Assembly (NCBI GenBank): GCA_030560485.1
Contig: JAKTTS010000144.1
Span: 1-30,951, forward strand
DNA from: Ascoidea tarda (nom. inval.)
Taxonomy: Eukaryota > Ascomycota > Saccharomycetes > Ascoideales > Ascoideaceae
DNA: 30,951 nucleotides
Reading direction: 5' to 3'
Position numbers and translations under genes: made by a program. The notes beneath the pieces were generated by a model. That model did no database searches. It saw only the letters and a program-made list of their open reading frames with translations, and was not told the DNA's origin. This document shows positions 1 to 11,434 of the stretch, in pieces. The first letter of the stretch is position 1; every line of letters starts with the position of its first letter.

Positions 1-46
<46 letters not shown>

Positions 47-1706
47 GTTGTTGTTGTTGTTGTTATTGTTATGATTATTGTTATTAATTGTAATGGTATT
101 TCCGGTATTATTGGTATTAATTTTATAGGAATTTAAGTTGATTAAATCGATAATGTCATCGATATTCCTTTCGGAATATCTTAGACAATTTTCGGCTAAG
201 AATTTATAGTAGTAATTGCCGTATTCCAATTTAAAAGATTTTTTTTTGATAAAGATAAAAGGTCTGAAATCATCATCTATATTATTTAGATCATAGTTAT
301 TAATTCTATCTCTTGAACAAAGATTATTGATGTAATTTAAGGAATTTTCGTCTTTTATGATGATTTGATTTAATAAACCAATTTTTTTAAAGAAGTTTCC
401 AACGGCGGTTTCTGATTCTAAATATGAAGGTAGGTAATCATCTTCATATTCATCAATGTAGGTATTTTGTTTATTAATATCGTTATCAGAGTGTTGGTTG
501 GATATACTATAATTGGATGTGGTATCATTGGATAAGGTGTTTACATTTGAGTTATTATTGGAAGTGTTTGTGTAATTGATTAAATCTGTGGATAGATTTT
601 TGTTGTAGTAGTTGCTTATTGAGAATTGAATTTTGGGATCTAAAGAGTGAAAAAAAAGATCATTACCAATTTCTATACTTGAGTAATCATTTTTATTTGC
701 ATTGTTTGCAGTGGTGTTATTGCACTGAGGGTTTGGTTTAATAGATTTGATTGGTAAATTGTTTGCTACACAGTGAGAATATCTTATTGCTGAGATTAGG
801 GAAGCAATATTTGATATTCTTTTTTTTGAGTTTGAGTTTAGCTCAATGATTGAGTTGTTATAGATGAAGTTGTTATTGATAAAAATAGGAATGGGGAAGA
901 TTATTGAGACGTTGTAACTTAATTTTTTGAGATTAATGTCGTAAAATTTTTCAATATGGCATTTTTTAATTTTGTTTATTGATATGGTGAACGAGTAGTT
1001 AATCTTGGGAGTTTTTGAGTTCAAGTAAGGAATAATGATGATTCTTAGAGTTGTTAGGTATAGTAGACAAAATTGATAACTTTTTAAATTTTGGTTTAAT
1101 TTCACGTTATCGTTCTCGATATTGGAACTATGATTGGTATTAGAAGAACAGTTATTATCATTGTTATTGTTGTTGTTATTGTTATTAGTAGTAGTGGTAG
1201 GATTATAGTTATCGTCCAATTCAAAATCATCATTTGATAATTTTTGATAAAATTTTATCAAGTTTGAATATTGAATTGACAATGAATCGATGTCTAATAG
1301 AATATCAAAAAAACAGTTTGTGATAGGAGTTAGCTTCAAGATAAGCTCGTTTGGATACAAAATTGGTTTGGGAATAACCATTTGTTGAGAGGTGTTAGTT
1401 GATAAAATTGTATTACTCAGATTGTTTGGAATCGGATTTGAAGCTAGATTTTGGTTTGAGGATGATGGATTATCAAAGTGGATTTGATTTTGAAAATTAT
1501 CCTGGAAGGAATGAATATTGACAGTATTCATATTGTTGTAATTATCTGGACTGTTGTTTAGATCGTTGTTTGGACTATTGTTTAGATCGTTGTTTAGACT
1601 ATTGTTGGGATTATTTGAAGTGGATGCAGATGAATTTAGGAGCAAGTTGGATGAAGTTGATAAATTGGAGGAGTTAGCGTTAGTTAGAGTAGCAGTTGTA
1701 GACATA
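1..1706 (-). CDS. Asn-rich protein of unknown function, N-terminal part (runs off left edge)
   Basis: An uninterrupted minus-strand frame begins at an ATG (1706-1704), preceded on its own strand by a pyrimidine-rich leader, and stays open for about 568 codons to the window edge, so the C-terminus is missing. The product starts MSTTATLTNANSS, followed by a Ser/Asn-rich disordered tail of about 110 residues with a repeated N-N-(D/S)-L-N-N unit. Ordered, hydrophobic blocks follow, for example around residues 115-150 (ILYPNELILKLTPITNCFF) and 215-330, separated by poly-Asn stretches. The last visible codons, 1-64, are a poly-Asn run (AAT then AAC). No signal peptide or clear membrane segment is visible. 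I do not recognise the family. It shares a divergent promoter region with SCY1. The gene is surely real given its length and codon usage, but its function is unknown. Confidence 0.8.
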
Positions 1707-2291
1707 AAAGAAAGAAGAACAGAAGACACAACAGCGACGTCTTTAGTAGGGAAGTTGAGATGTTAATAGCTCGATCAAACGAGTGGATGGTTTAAGGAAA
1801 GTAGAAAGTTGGATAGTGTTGCAGACAAAACAAAAAAACGACAGACTCAGCAAAGACTCCACGCAACAACAACCACCTCGACAAAACGCAGCACACCAGT
1901 ACCAGCACAGCAGAAGACCCACGAGCACCAACAACACGAGCAGCACGAGCAGATGAAGCAGCAGAAGCAGCAGAGGCAGCACACGATGAGCCCTCCTCGT
2001 TATATCTGAGATTTGGCAGTTGCCTTGTTGGAAAACCCGCGCCGGTGAAAACTGCAGGTGAGCACTGTAGGATACACACAAACACCTTAAATAGCGTGTA
2101 TACACATATGCACCCCTTTAGAACCAGTGACGCGGTTCGGCTAAAACGCGCCGTGCTGCTGGCGAGTAGGGCTCTGGTCAGACTCCAAGCAGGGTTCTTG
2201 TGAAGTAACAGATCAGTGTTTAAGACCAACCTAAAAGAGACACTGATATAATCACTCTTGTTGAAGCCACCAGGTTTTGCACAGATTCGAC
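1707..2291. promoter_or_regulatory. Divergent promoter region between the Asn-rich gene and SCY1
   Basis: 585 bp lie between the two divergent ATGs. The half near the left gene is A/C-rich, with an imprecise CAGCA/GCAGCAGAAGCAG run at about 1895-1985. The half near SCY1 is GC-richer than the surrounding coding DNA (for example 2030-2175). Small frames here on both strands are low-complexity and out of frame with the flanking genes, so I do not call them. No tRNA A/B-box pair was found. Confidence 0.5.
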
Positions 2292-5200
2292 ATGAACTTC
2301 ATAACCAAGGCCTTTTCGTCTGGCTTTGCCTCTGGCAGGTCCATTCCCTATTCCTTTGACGACAAAATCCACTCCCAGAACGTCTCCGGAAATGTGTTTT
2401 ACTCGCTTTTCAACTCCACAAAGAAGGACTTTTCCAGCACTGAAAACCACCCCAACGAATACTCGATATTCGAGTTCAATATCAACAATTCGGAGTACGC
2501 TAGCACTGGCGCTGCTAGTAACAACGCGAGATATCTTTCTTTGATCAAAAACTCGATCTTGAAATTGAAAACAATAAAATTGCCTGGCATCATCAAGATT
2601 CACGATTTTTTTGAGTTTGATAACTCAAACAACTTATTCATAGTAACCGAAAGAGTGACTCCACTATCAGACCTATTCAATAAAAATGCCAACAATAGTG
2701 ATAACGGTAATAATACCAAAAATCATTTATCAATTGACGAACTAGTTTTCTCAATCAATAACCTCTCAAACTCCTTGAAATTCATTAATAATGAAGCAAA
2801 CTCGGTCCATGGAAACATTTTCCCCAATTCAATCTATATAGATCAATCCGGTGTATTCAAATTATTTGGCTTTGAACTCTTGTCAAACTTGAACGATTCT
2901 CCCAATAGTTCCTTATTTGTATTTAATACTTACAATTCCAACTTGATTTACAAAAACTATAATCTTCATGACACCTCTTCAAATCAAAATTATAAAATTA
3001 TACTACCACCTGAAATAATCAACAATAACTTTACTAACACCAATAACAAAAACTTTTACTTGAAAATCGATTCTTATCTTTTTGGTATTCTCATCTTGAA
3101 CCTATTATCTTATAACTCTTCTTCGTTATCACATCAACTAAACAGCCTCCCAATCAACCCTTCCATAAACCAATTCTCAAGCTTAATCAGCTCAATTAAT
3201 CTTCATTACAGTAAAAAATTTCCTGGTTTATTCCTAAATAACTTGAAAGGTTTATTAAACCCAATTCAAAATTCTAGATTACTAATATCAAAATTCTTTC
3301 AATCAAATAACAACTCCCCCTTTTTCAATTCAAACCTATTGGTATCAAACCATAACAACTTGAACCTATTGAACATTGATCTATTCAATAACCTAGATCT
3401 TTTATACAACTTTTTGAATTCTTTACAAAATTTAATCAGCTCAAATAAACCAACATCAGATAAAAATGAATCAGTTTTCTTACTCCAATATAGATACATC
3501 CCCTACAAATTATTACCTGATTTAATCCATATTTTCAATCTCTACAACTCAAGCAAATCAATTAATCAAGACAATGACACAATCAAACCCATAATCTTAT
3601 ACTATGTTCTTTATTATTCACACTACTTGAAAAAAATCAATGAATCTTATTACCAATTTCTAATTGCCCCTTTCATTTTATTATGCTTCAACTCAAATAA
3701 TAGGTTAATTCGAGCAACTCTATTAACCTCTTTAAAATTCTATATCAACGATTTAAATAAATCAGATATCTCAAACAAAGTTTTCAACAACTTAATCAAA
3801 GGTTTCTCTGATACAAACGAAACAATCAGAAATGAAACCCTTAAATCAACTCTTCACATCTTACCAACTTTATCCATTAAACAAATCAATAATGATTTAC
3901 TAAAATACTTGGCTAAACTACAGAATGATAATAACTTAATCATAAAGATTAACACCATTTTGATCTTAGAAAAAATCTCACTATTTCTAATTGACGATAA
4001 TAACAACACTTCTCAATCGACTTTGACCTCTTTTCAAAATATCCTAATAATAGCATTTAATAAATCAATTAACGACACTTCCTCAAATAAATTTCTAATT
4101 AAAATATCAACTCTAAATTCACTTAAAAATTGTTTACTCTTTTTTGAACCTATTATTTGCTGTTCAAAGATTTTATCACTAATCGCTCCTTTATTATTAG
4201 ATAATAACCATAAAATTAGAAATTTTGCAAATGAAATATTTAACTTATATTTGAATAAAATTAATGAAAACGTGAAATTACTAGATCAAAAAGATGAAAG
4301 ACTTATCAATGAAGATAAAACTCTTCATAATAATTATTATGAGTTAAATGGAATTAAATATATTCCTGGCGAATTTTTAGAATTACCTTCACCAGTCACT
4401 GGTCAAGATAGTCTCAATAATAATGAGTTTAATAACAACATCAACGATATCAATATCAACAACATCAGTAATAATAGCAATATTAACATTGGAAGTAATA
4501 CAATGGTAGATAGAAACGCTTTTAACAATAACAGTGATAATGGTGTTTATAATATAACAAATGGATTATCAAATTTTAGTTTTAATTTAGCGATTGGAGC
4601 AATTAATAAATTGACTGAAAAGACCATTAATGGGGAATTAAATAGAGATTTAACACCAACTCCATCAGATATTCACTTGTCATTAAGTAACCCTTCAAAG
4701 CCCAATTTATCAATCAACAGTAATACCACTAATACTAACACTAAATCTGATCTTAATAGTAATATCAATTTTAATAACAACTTTAATTTTAATAATCACT
4801 TAAACAACAATAATACAATCAAAGATGATAGCAATGATAAATGTGATTATGATCTGGACCTTGATTTGGATATATTGGATTATAATACTGCTGCAGCCAC
4901 TACTCATAAAAATACCAACAAAGACAATGACTTTAATGCTAATCTTTTTAGCAATAACAAGACAAAAAGTATTGTTGAACAAAAAGATATCGTAATTGAC
5001 TCTACCGATTTATGGGGAGGTTTTGATGATTTTTTGGATGAAGATGTTAAAAGCGAGAGTAAATCAATTAAGAAACCGATTTTTGGTTCCAGTTTAACTG
5101 GAAATAAAAACAATGCAACATTTGGTTCAGTCAATCGAAAACCAATTGTATCTAAAAAGTCAAGTCACAGTCGATTTAATGAAGCAAGAAGCTCAAATAA

Positions 5201-5309
5201 CTCCATAAATTCTACTAACATTAATGCAAGAAAAAAGGGATTGCAATTGAAGAAGACTAACAAATTACAAACCAAGATTCAAAATGATGGATGGGGAGAT
5301 AATTGGTAA
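2292..5309 (+). CDS. SCY1: SCY1-like pseudokinase with HEAT repeats (vesicle traffic)
   Basis: The product is 1005 residues from the first ATG in frame at 2292. The frame is open a few codons further upstream, but without an ATG. Residues about 1-290 form a kinase-like fold, opening with IPYSFDD. The catalytic loop reads VHGNIFPNSIYI (about residue 174) instead of HRD, and the metal-binding loop reads LFGFEL instead of DFG, so it is a pseudokinase. Helical HEAT-type repeats follow (about 390-660), then a long Asn-rich disordered region. The tail has an acidic Trp motif (DLWGGFDDFLDED, about 905) and ends in DGWGDNW. In the SCY1/SCYL1 family these proteins bind COPI/clathrin machinery at Golgi and endosomes. 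The Trp-containing end fits a coatomer-binding tail, which is inference. It is longer than S. cerevisiae Scy1, mostly through Asn-rich spacers. It converges on PAN6. Confidence 0.88.
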   Translation: MNFITKAFSSGFASGRSIPYSFDDKIHSQNVSGNVFYSLFNSTKKDFSSTENHPNEYSIFEFNINNSEYASTGAASNNARYLSLIKNSILKLKTIKLPGIIKIHDFFEFDNSNNLFIVTERVTPLSDLFNKNANNSDNGNNTKNHLSIDELVFSINNLSNSLKFINNEANSVHGNIFPNSIYIDQSGVFKLFGFELLSNLNDSPNSSLFVFNTYNSNLIYKNYNLHDTSSNQNYKIILPPEIINNNFTNTNNKNFYLKIDSYLFGILILNLLSYNSSSLSHQLNSLPINPSINQFSSLISSINLHYSKKFPGLFLNNLKGLLNPIQNSRLLISKFFQSNNNSPFFNSNLLVSNHNNLNLLNIDLFNNLDLLYNFLNSLQNLISSNKPTSDKNESVFLLQYRYIPYKLLPDLIHIFNLYNSSKSINQDNDTIKPIILYYVLYYSHYLKKINESYYQFLIAPFILLCFNSNNRLIRATLLTSLKFYINDLNKSDISNKVFNNLIKGFSDTNETIRNETLKSTLHILPTLSIKQINNDLLKYLAKLQNDNNLIIKINTILILEKISLFLIDDNNNTSQSTLTSFQNILIIAFNKSINDTSSNKFLIKISTLNSLKNCLLFFEPIICCSKILSLIAPLLLDNNHKIRNFANEIFNLYLNKINENVKLLDQKDERLINEDKTLHNNYYELNGIKYIPGEFLELPSPVTGQDSLNNNEFNNNINDININNISNNSNINIGSNTMVDRNAFNNNSDNGVYNITNGLSNFSFNLAIGAINKLTEKTINGELNRDLTPTPSDIHLSLSNPSKPNLSINSNTTNTNTKSDLNSNINFNNNFNFNNHLNNNNTIKDDSNDKCDYDLDLDLDILDYNTAAATTHKNTNKDNDFNANLFSNNKTKSIVEQKDIVIDSTDLWGGFDDFLDEDVKSESKSIKKPIFGSSLTGNKNNATFGSVNRKPIVSKKSSHSRFNEARSSNNSINSTNINARKKGLQLKKTNKLQTKIQNDGWGDNW

Positions 5310-5498
5310 TTTGATAAATAAGTTTATAGTCGATCAATGATGATTTTATTCTATAAAACAATTAATGTAAACAAATAATATATACAATTAAAAAAAAAAA
5401 TAATGTATAAAAGTTATAAGTAAAAAAAAGCAGGTAAAATCAAAATAAAAGTTTATGATTACTAAAAAAGTTCACGATTACTGGTTGAAACTGTTTTC

Positions 5499-6485
5499 TT
5501 AGACAATGATATTATCAATTAATCTAATAAATTTACCATCTTGATTGTTTTTAATATAGATCGCACAGCTTATGATTGCACCAGTATTGGAATCAATCTC
5601 ATTTAGTTCCATCAAGTTTTCTTTATCAGTAATTGAAATGTAGTCGATTTTCAATAGTTCTGAATCACTATGAGGTTTTAGAAACTGATTAAATTTTTCC
5701 TTTAATGTGCCACAATCTTTTATGTTGTTCTCTTTGTATAGATTTTCAATTAGATTTAAAGATTTATAGACAATTGAGGCAAAATTCCTTGATTTTGCAT
5801 CAAAGTACAAATTTCTTGAAGATAATGCCAAGTTAGTGACTGGGTCTCTTTGAATTGGGATAACATTTAAATTTATCGGGTAGATCAAATCTTTGATTAA
5901 TTTTTTAATAACCAAAACTTGTTGAATATCTTTTTGACCAAAATAAACATTTGTGGGAGTAACTATATTGAAAAACTTGGTTATAACAGTCGAAACACCT
6001 CTGAAAAAGTTCGGTCTTGTTTTGCCTTCTAATTGCTCACTTAAACCTTTCACAGATACGAAAGCACCTTGCTGTTTTTCAACATTTAGGGGAATGCCAG
6101 ATGGATAGATTTCATTGACTGAAGGAAAAAACACTGCGTCCACTCTCGTTATTAAATTATTATATGAACTTTTTAGCTTAGATAAAATTTCCAAATCTTG
6201 ATCAAAAGTCTTGGGATAAGAGTCCAAGTCTTCAGTTGGAGCAAACTGAGAGGGATTAACAAAAATCGAGACAATTGTTCTGTCGTTGGAATTCAAAGAG
6301 CTGTTTACCAAAGAAATATGACCATTGTGCAATGCACCCATTGTTGGAACAAAACCAACAGACTTGTTATCGAAGAAACAAGCTAGTCTCCAATTTCTCA
6401 CTTCGTCAATGGTCTTCAACACCAAAGGCTGCGAGAGCACCAGATACAGCTCCTCATCGTCGGAATAGTAGTCAGAAATCGTCAT
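5499..6485 (-). CDS. PAN6: Pantoate-beta-alanine ligase (pantothenate synthetase)
   Basis: It joins D-pantoate and beta-alanine with ATP to give pantothenate, the precursor of coenzyme A; the yeast enzyme is cytosolic. The 328-residue product is close to the roughly 310 residues of S. cerevisiae Pan6. Visible signatures are the nucleotidyl-transferase motif PTMGALHNGH (residues 47-56), FVNPSQFAPTEDLDSYP (75-91), a YFGQKDIQQV block (usual family form FGEKDxQQ), and RDPVTNLALSSRNLYF near residue 220. I chose the ATG at 6485 because family homology begins shortly after it (LVLKTIDEVRNW). The frame remains open upstream to about 6713, with one more ATG near 6650, but that extension is GC-rich promoter-like sequence with no family resemblance. 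It is divergent from MRPL20 and convergent with SCY1 (189 bp between stops). Confidence 0.93.
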   Translation of the reverse strand: MTISDYYSDDEELYLVLSQPLVLKTIDEVRNWRLACFFDNKSVGFVPTMGALHNGHISLVNSSLNSNDRTIVSIFVNPSQFAPTEDLDSYPKTFDQDLEILSKLKSSYNNLITRVDAVFFPSVNEIYPSGIPLNVEKQQGAFVSVKGLSEQLEGKTRPNFFRGVSTVITKFFNIVTPTNVYFGQKDIQQVLVIKKLIKDLIYPINLNVIPIQRDPVTNLALSSRNLYFDAKSRNFASIVYKSLNLIENLYKENNIKDCGTLKEKFNQFLKPHSDSELLKIDYISITDKENLMELNEIDSNTGAIISCAIYIKNNQDGKFIRLIDNIIV

Positions 6486-6798
6486 TTTCCCCCAGCAGCC
6501 TATCTCACAGCAGCAGTCCACTAGCACCACACCAATATCGCGAGCCCAGCATGAAATATCTCGCCAAATCTCATCGCTTCTTATATCGTTTACTAGAATT
6601 ACCCGATTGGGTGCATCCGCAAACCGGTGCTGAGGATGAGTTAGGTACATGCGCGGATGAGGTGCGGATGGCCTCACCGCTGTATCCGGAGCGGAATTTT
6701 CACCGTCGGTCACAAAGCTCAGAGAAAAATCGACTCAGAAACAGAAGAAGCACAGGAAGCTGAACAAACAACAGAAAGACACTGCTGCAAATCTTACC
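6486..6798. promoter_or_regulatory. Shared PAN6-MRPL20 promoter with clustered GCGGAT words
   Basis: This 313-bp region is noticeably GC-richer than the gene bodies. Read directly it contains ATCCGCA (6615-6621), GCGGAT (6653-6658), TGCGGAT (6663-6669) and a TATCCGGAGCGGAA stretch (from 6683), all within about 80 bp. The same family of words recurs in two other divergent promoters of this window (15347-15613 and 20729-21050). The A-rich stretch from 6715 to 6798 is the probable MRPL20 5' leader. Assignment to a particular transcription factor is inference. Confidence 0.5.
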
Positions 6799-7443
6799 AT
6801 GTTCAGACAAAGCACCAGGGTAGCATTGCTTCAGCAGAGGTGTTTGTTTTCATCCACCTCCAGGGTGGCTAATCTTCTGGGCTCCTCCAAACTTCCTTCC
6901 CAGCCAGACAGCGCCGACAATGCTTCTTCAGATGCTCAAAGCAACATCACACACTTGAAGACCTTTCCTTCCAGGTTTAGAAACAAGGCTGCTGCTTTTA
7001 AACCAGCAAAAATGGCACCTGGGTTGTACAAGATTCCTGCTCCTTCAATTCCTTCGTCATTGGATCTGACGCCAAATGCATTTTTACCTAAAAATGATCC
7101 AAGATACACTGAAGAATCAGCTTACACATTGGAAGATATCAACAACATGCCGGTGATTGGTGATCATTCTGAAAAGAAATATAACTTGAACCAAGAGCAA
7201 ATCAAAGAAATAATTAAACTAAATTCCAAAGATCCTAACAAATACACAAGAAAAGTGCTAGCTGAAAAATTTAATTGCAGTCCCTTTTTCGTTGGTCTAG
7301 TTTCTAGAAATACAGCGGGCAATAAAAGATACAGAGAAATGATGAAACGATTGAATTATATCAGAGACCATTGGGGTAAAAAGAAGAAGATCAATGCTGA
7401 AATTCATCAAAAGTTGAAAAAGTATATCTATTCTGATGAATGA
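6799..7443 (+). CDS. MRPL20: Mitochondrial large-subunit ribosomal protein Mrpl20 (mL58)
   Basis: The product is 214 residues (S. cerevisiae Mrpl20 is about 195) and belongs to the fungal-specific mL58 family of the mitoribosomal large subunit. The N-terminus MFRQSTRVALLQQRCLFSSTSR is basic, hydroxylated and free of acidic residues, a typical cleavable mitochondrial presequence. The mature part carries a PGLYKIPAPS block (about residue 74), TPNAFLPKNDPR (about 93), and a helical Lys/Arg-rich C-terminal half with TRKVLAEKFNCSPFFVGLVS and HWGKKKK, as expected for an rRNA-binding protein. The ATG at 6799 is preceded by an A-rich leader. The first ~200 nt are GC-richer than the 3' part. It is divergent from PAN6 and converges on TRZ1 with only 107 bp between stops. 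Confidence 0.93.
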   Translation: MFRQSTRVALLQQRCLFSSTSRVANLLGSSKLPSQPDSADNASSDAQSNITHLKTFPSRFRNKAAAFKPAKMAPGLYKIPAPSIPSSLDLTPNAFLPKNDPRYTEESAYTLEDINNMPVIGDHSEKKYNLNQEQIKEIIKLNSKDPNKYTRKVLAEKFNCSPFFVGLVSRNTAGNKRYREMMKRLNYIRDHWGKKKKINAEIHQKLKKYIYSDE

Positions 7444-7550
7444 TCAAACTTTACATTTCTATTAACATTTGTAAATATCAATTTTTTATTTAAAGGCTAA
7501 TAAATATATATTCGATTTCACCTACTTTATTATAAATTACACAATTTTAT

Positions 7551-10500
7551 TTACATCGGATAACTGCTATCCGCTTTTCTCTTTTTACTATTTTCAGTTT
7601 TGATTTTATCGATATTTTCTTTTTCGTTGATATTCAACATTTTTTCAAGAATCTGATACATCTTGGTATTGATATCAATCACATTCTGATTTTTATTTTC
7701 GTTTTGTTTAGTTACTTCATTGGCAATTAAACTTTTACAGGTTGAAAATTCTTCAAGTAAACTTCGATAGGTTGACACTTCTTCAAGTAAACTTTTCCAA
7801 ATTAACAATTCTTCAGGTAAACTTTGAGAGGTTGACACTTTTCTAATTTTATCTTTCAAAAAGAGTTTGAGAATATCTGGTTTATTATTTTTTTTATCTG
7901 TATTATTTTTCCTATCTGTATTATTTTTCTTATCTGTATTATTTTTCTTATCTGTATTATTTTTCTTATCTGCATTATTTTTTTCTGTATCAATTTCTTT
8001 AATGGGTATTGTTTTTGTAAAGATTTCATTTAATGTATTAATAATAAGTTTTTGTTGGCCCATGGTTTCATATGAACCCATCATTCCATCAAATGAAAAC
8101 ACAATATCCATGTTTGAAGGATAATCACTGTTCTGGTCCTCGATTATGTTCCCCTCTTTATCTTCTTCAAATTCAACATAATCGATATCATCTATGTTAA
8201 CATTCTTATTAATAAAAGTACTATTCTCTTTGTTATCTCCTATTTCATAATTAACATTCTCAGTGACAATATTTTCAGCAATAGTAATTTCTTTATTAGC
8301 ATTTTCAAAACTAGTATTTTCAACAATAGTGTTTTCAACAGAATTTTCAATTTTAATGTTTTCAATACTAACATTTTCAGTAACATTTTCACCAATAGTT
8401 ATTTCAGTATTAGAATTTTTAGTTCTCCCAAAAAAATCTGGAATCTTAGGATATCGTTGACTGAAATGTGTTAATATTAATTTATCACATTTCATCTTCT
8501 TAGCAACTTCAACTGCTTCTGATATAGTAGAATGTCGTTTCCTAACTGCTTCATGTTGTAAACTATTATCAAATGTAGCTTCATGAATTAATAAATTACT
8601 CTTATATCCAATTTTTTCGGAAAAATTAGTAAAATTTGGTCTTGTATCTCCAGAGTAACTGATTTTAAAAAAAATTTTCTTCACTTGTTTACAATAAAAC
8701 TCAATCGAAATAGAATATGACCAAGGACAATGTAAAGCCGTACACAAATTAATTTTAGAAATATTAAGACTTCTGCATAATTGTTTAATTGGCTTTATAG
8801 GTTTGGGGATTTCAGATAAATTAATAAATTCGATATCTGCAAGTTCGTCTTCTACTGCTTTAGTTGGTTTTATATTTTTAGGCTCTGATTCGATCTCTGA
8901 TTCATAATTAAATTCAACATCTGATTCAATTTCTGATATAGCCTCTGATTCAGTTTTTAATTCAATTTCTGATATAGTTTTTGATTCAGTTTCTGGTTTA
9001 ATCTTGGATTCCAATTTAGCTGGATGATCTTGCAAGTTAATTTTACTAAAATCTTTTGTAATTTCAGTGTTATTGTTCTGATCAGACACTTTTGTTTCTT
9101 TCTTAATCTTTTGATCAGTGTCTTTATTGTCATTTTTCAAACGTTTGATGTTCAAATTATCTTGGTTATCTTTGCCTTTTTCAAATAAAATATCAACATC
9201 TAGGACAATTTCATCAGCAACTTTCTTGGATTCTTCCCTTTTTTGAGCTTCTTCCTGCTTTTTCCTTTTTCTTTCCATTCTTTCCATATGCAATTCTTGT
9301 CTATTATGCAACAATGTGTGATTGTCAATAAATATAACATTTTCAAGAGAATAAGATGAATTTTCGATTTCATTCCATTCATTTAAAAAGTTTTTATATT
9401 GCCATGGTGCAGCGATAAATAAAGTATTATCAGATTTCCCATTTTTTTGATTGATTTCGCACCATTTTTTAATTATGGAGATTATACCCAAATGATGATC
9501 AGCGTGTAAATGTGATAGGAAGATGAATTTTAATTCTAAAAATAATGCTTCAATTTCCTTTTGAGTTGAGAAAATTCTCTCAATTGATCCTAAAGTGTTT
9601 TCTCCAGCATCCAATAAAATTGAAGAGTATTCTAATCTATTTGAATCATATATACTTTGATTTGAAGATATAGAAAATTGAGGAATACGAACCAAAGTTG
9701 AAATAACATTACGCGAAACAGAAGGCAAAGCACTTCCAGTTCCTAAAGTTATAAATTTAACTTTATCTCTTAAAAACTTTAAGGATTCTCTTTTTTGAAT
9801 GTTGGGATTTTTAATTCTTTTGAGAAAAGCAAAAGTAGGAGAATTTGACAAAAATCTTTTTGTAACAGTTTTGCTCAGGATGAGTTTCTTTTTATCTGGT
9901 TTAATATTTTGGTTTGTTAGCAATGGTTTAACATCAGTGTCAAACATTTCTGTCCAAAAATCATCATCTTTAAGGATTGAAGGTGGTTTGAAAGAAATAT
10001 TCCATGGTTCGTTAGATTGAACCAAAAAGGACTGATTTTGAATTAAATTGTTGAGGTAATTCATATTACTATCATGCAATTTATTTAGTTTTTCATTAGT
10101 TTCATATAGGCTCATGTAGTTCCCGTCAAAATTGGGTAGGGAGTAATCTGAATTTGATACTGATTTTAATTTCAAAGTCATTATTGCACTTTTTTGAAAA
10201 ACCAAGTGATTTGGGCTATAGAGGGGATGAGATATGACAAATTTGACATTTTTATTTTGTCGAATGAATTTATTGTAAAAGTTGAAAAGTGGAGGAGATT
10301 GTGGGTTGATATCTTTCCCGAGGAGTAAGTAGACCAAGCCGATGTTGTCATCGTTTTTTTCATTGTCATTGTCATTTTCTTTGTCATTTTCTTTGTCATT
10401 TTCTTTTTCATTGTCTCTGTCTTTGTCTCTGTCTTTGTCATTGTCACTGTTATTGTTTTTGTTTTTGTGATCGACTGTTTCAAACCAGTAATTTGAATTG

Positions 10501-11393
10501 ATTGTATTTTCCAAATAGGAATTGTCTGGGATATCGATGATAAGGACATTTTGGAACGTTTTGTCTTTTGATAAAACCTGTTCAGGAAGAATAACTTGAC
10601 CATTTTCCAAGACGATTGAATTTCCCTTTGTTAGTTCTGCGTATAATGGGCCTTTTGGGATTTTCAATTCATTTGCCTTTGCAACATCGAATTTTCCTCT
10701 GATTGGTTTGAAATAGATTAGATAGGAAGTGGATGATAGGTTTTTATTTAAAAGTGGTAGGGAATGATTAACCAGGGGGTTTTTTAGTGATTTGATTTCC
10801 AAATCTATTGTTTCAGAAGCTGTGGGATTTTGAATAAAGTCATTTGGGAACATGTTTTTTATGATGTTTTGGAGATAAGATTTTATATAAGTTTGTGCTT
10901 TTTGTTGGTTGCGGGACGATAGGTCTAAGTTTGGGTCGTAAGAAGGGGTGATTTGAGATGAGTTTATGTTGAAAGGCTTTATGATAACATTTTCGTCCTC
11001 ATATTGGTTATCTTTGTTGATGATAGACTGGCCTTTATTGTTATTGTTGTTATTATTATTATTGTTGAAATCCAAAAAATTGAAAACGTTTAAATCAATT
11101 GCATTTCTGAAAACGAAGGACCTCCAGGTCGACACAATGTAGTGAATTAGGTTAGAACCATGAAAGATATTTAGCTTAGTAGTGCCTTGGTCAGCAACAG
11201 TCAATATCAAACCAGGTAAACCTCCAATTGAATTGTAGTCCAAATTACCAGTAAGAAAGATTCCCTTGAACAGAAAGATTTTTTGAGCATACTTTTTGGG
11301 AAGTCTTGGTGTTTGATTGGCCTTTCTTTTCTTACTCTTGCTTTTACCTTGGCCCTCTTCATCAGCAGCAGAGTCAGAAGCAGCAGAAGCAAA

Positions 11394-11434
<41 letters not shown>

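Noticed and set aside
1743-2603. Several 120-145 codon minus-strand frames between the first gene and SCY1
   Set aside because: Leu/Cys/Ser-rich translations of CAG-rich or SCY1 antisense DNA, mostly lacking ATG starts.
6486-6713. N-terminal extension of PAN6 (to 6713, or ATG near 6650)
   Set aside because: Open frame in GC-rich promoter sequence, no ATG at 6713, and family homology starts just after the ATG at 6485.
6275-6872. Overlapping plus-strand frames across the PAN6 start and promoter
   Set aside because: Antisense shadows of PAN6 and promoter sequence with biased composition and no family resemblance.
7885-7974. Regular repeats as a possible CRISPR array
   Set aside because: Tandem 18-mers without spacers, inside a eukaryotic coding frame.
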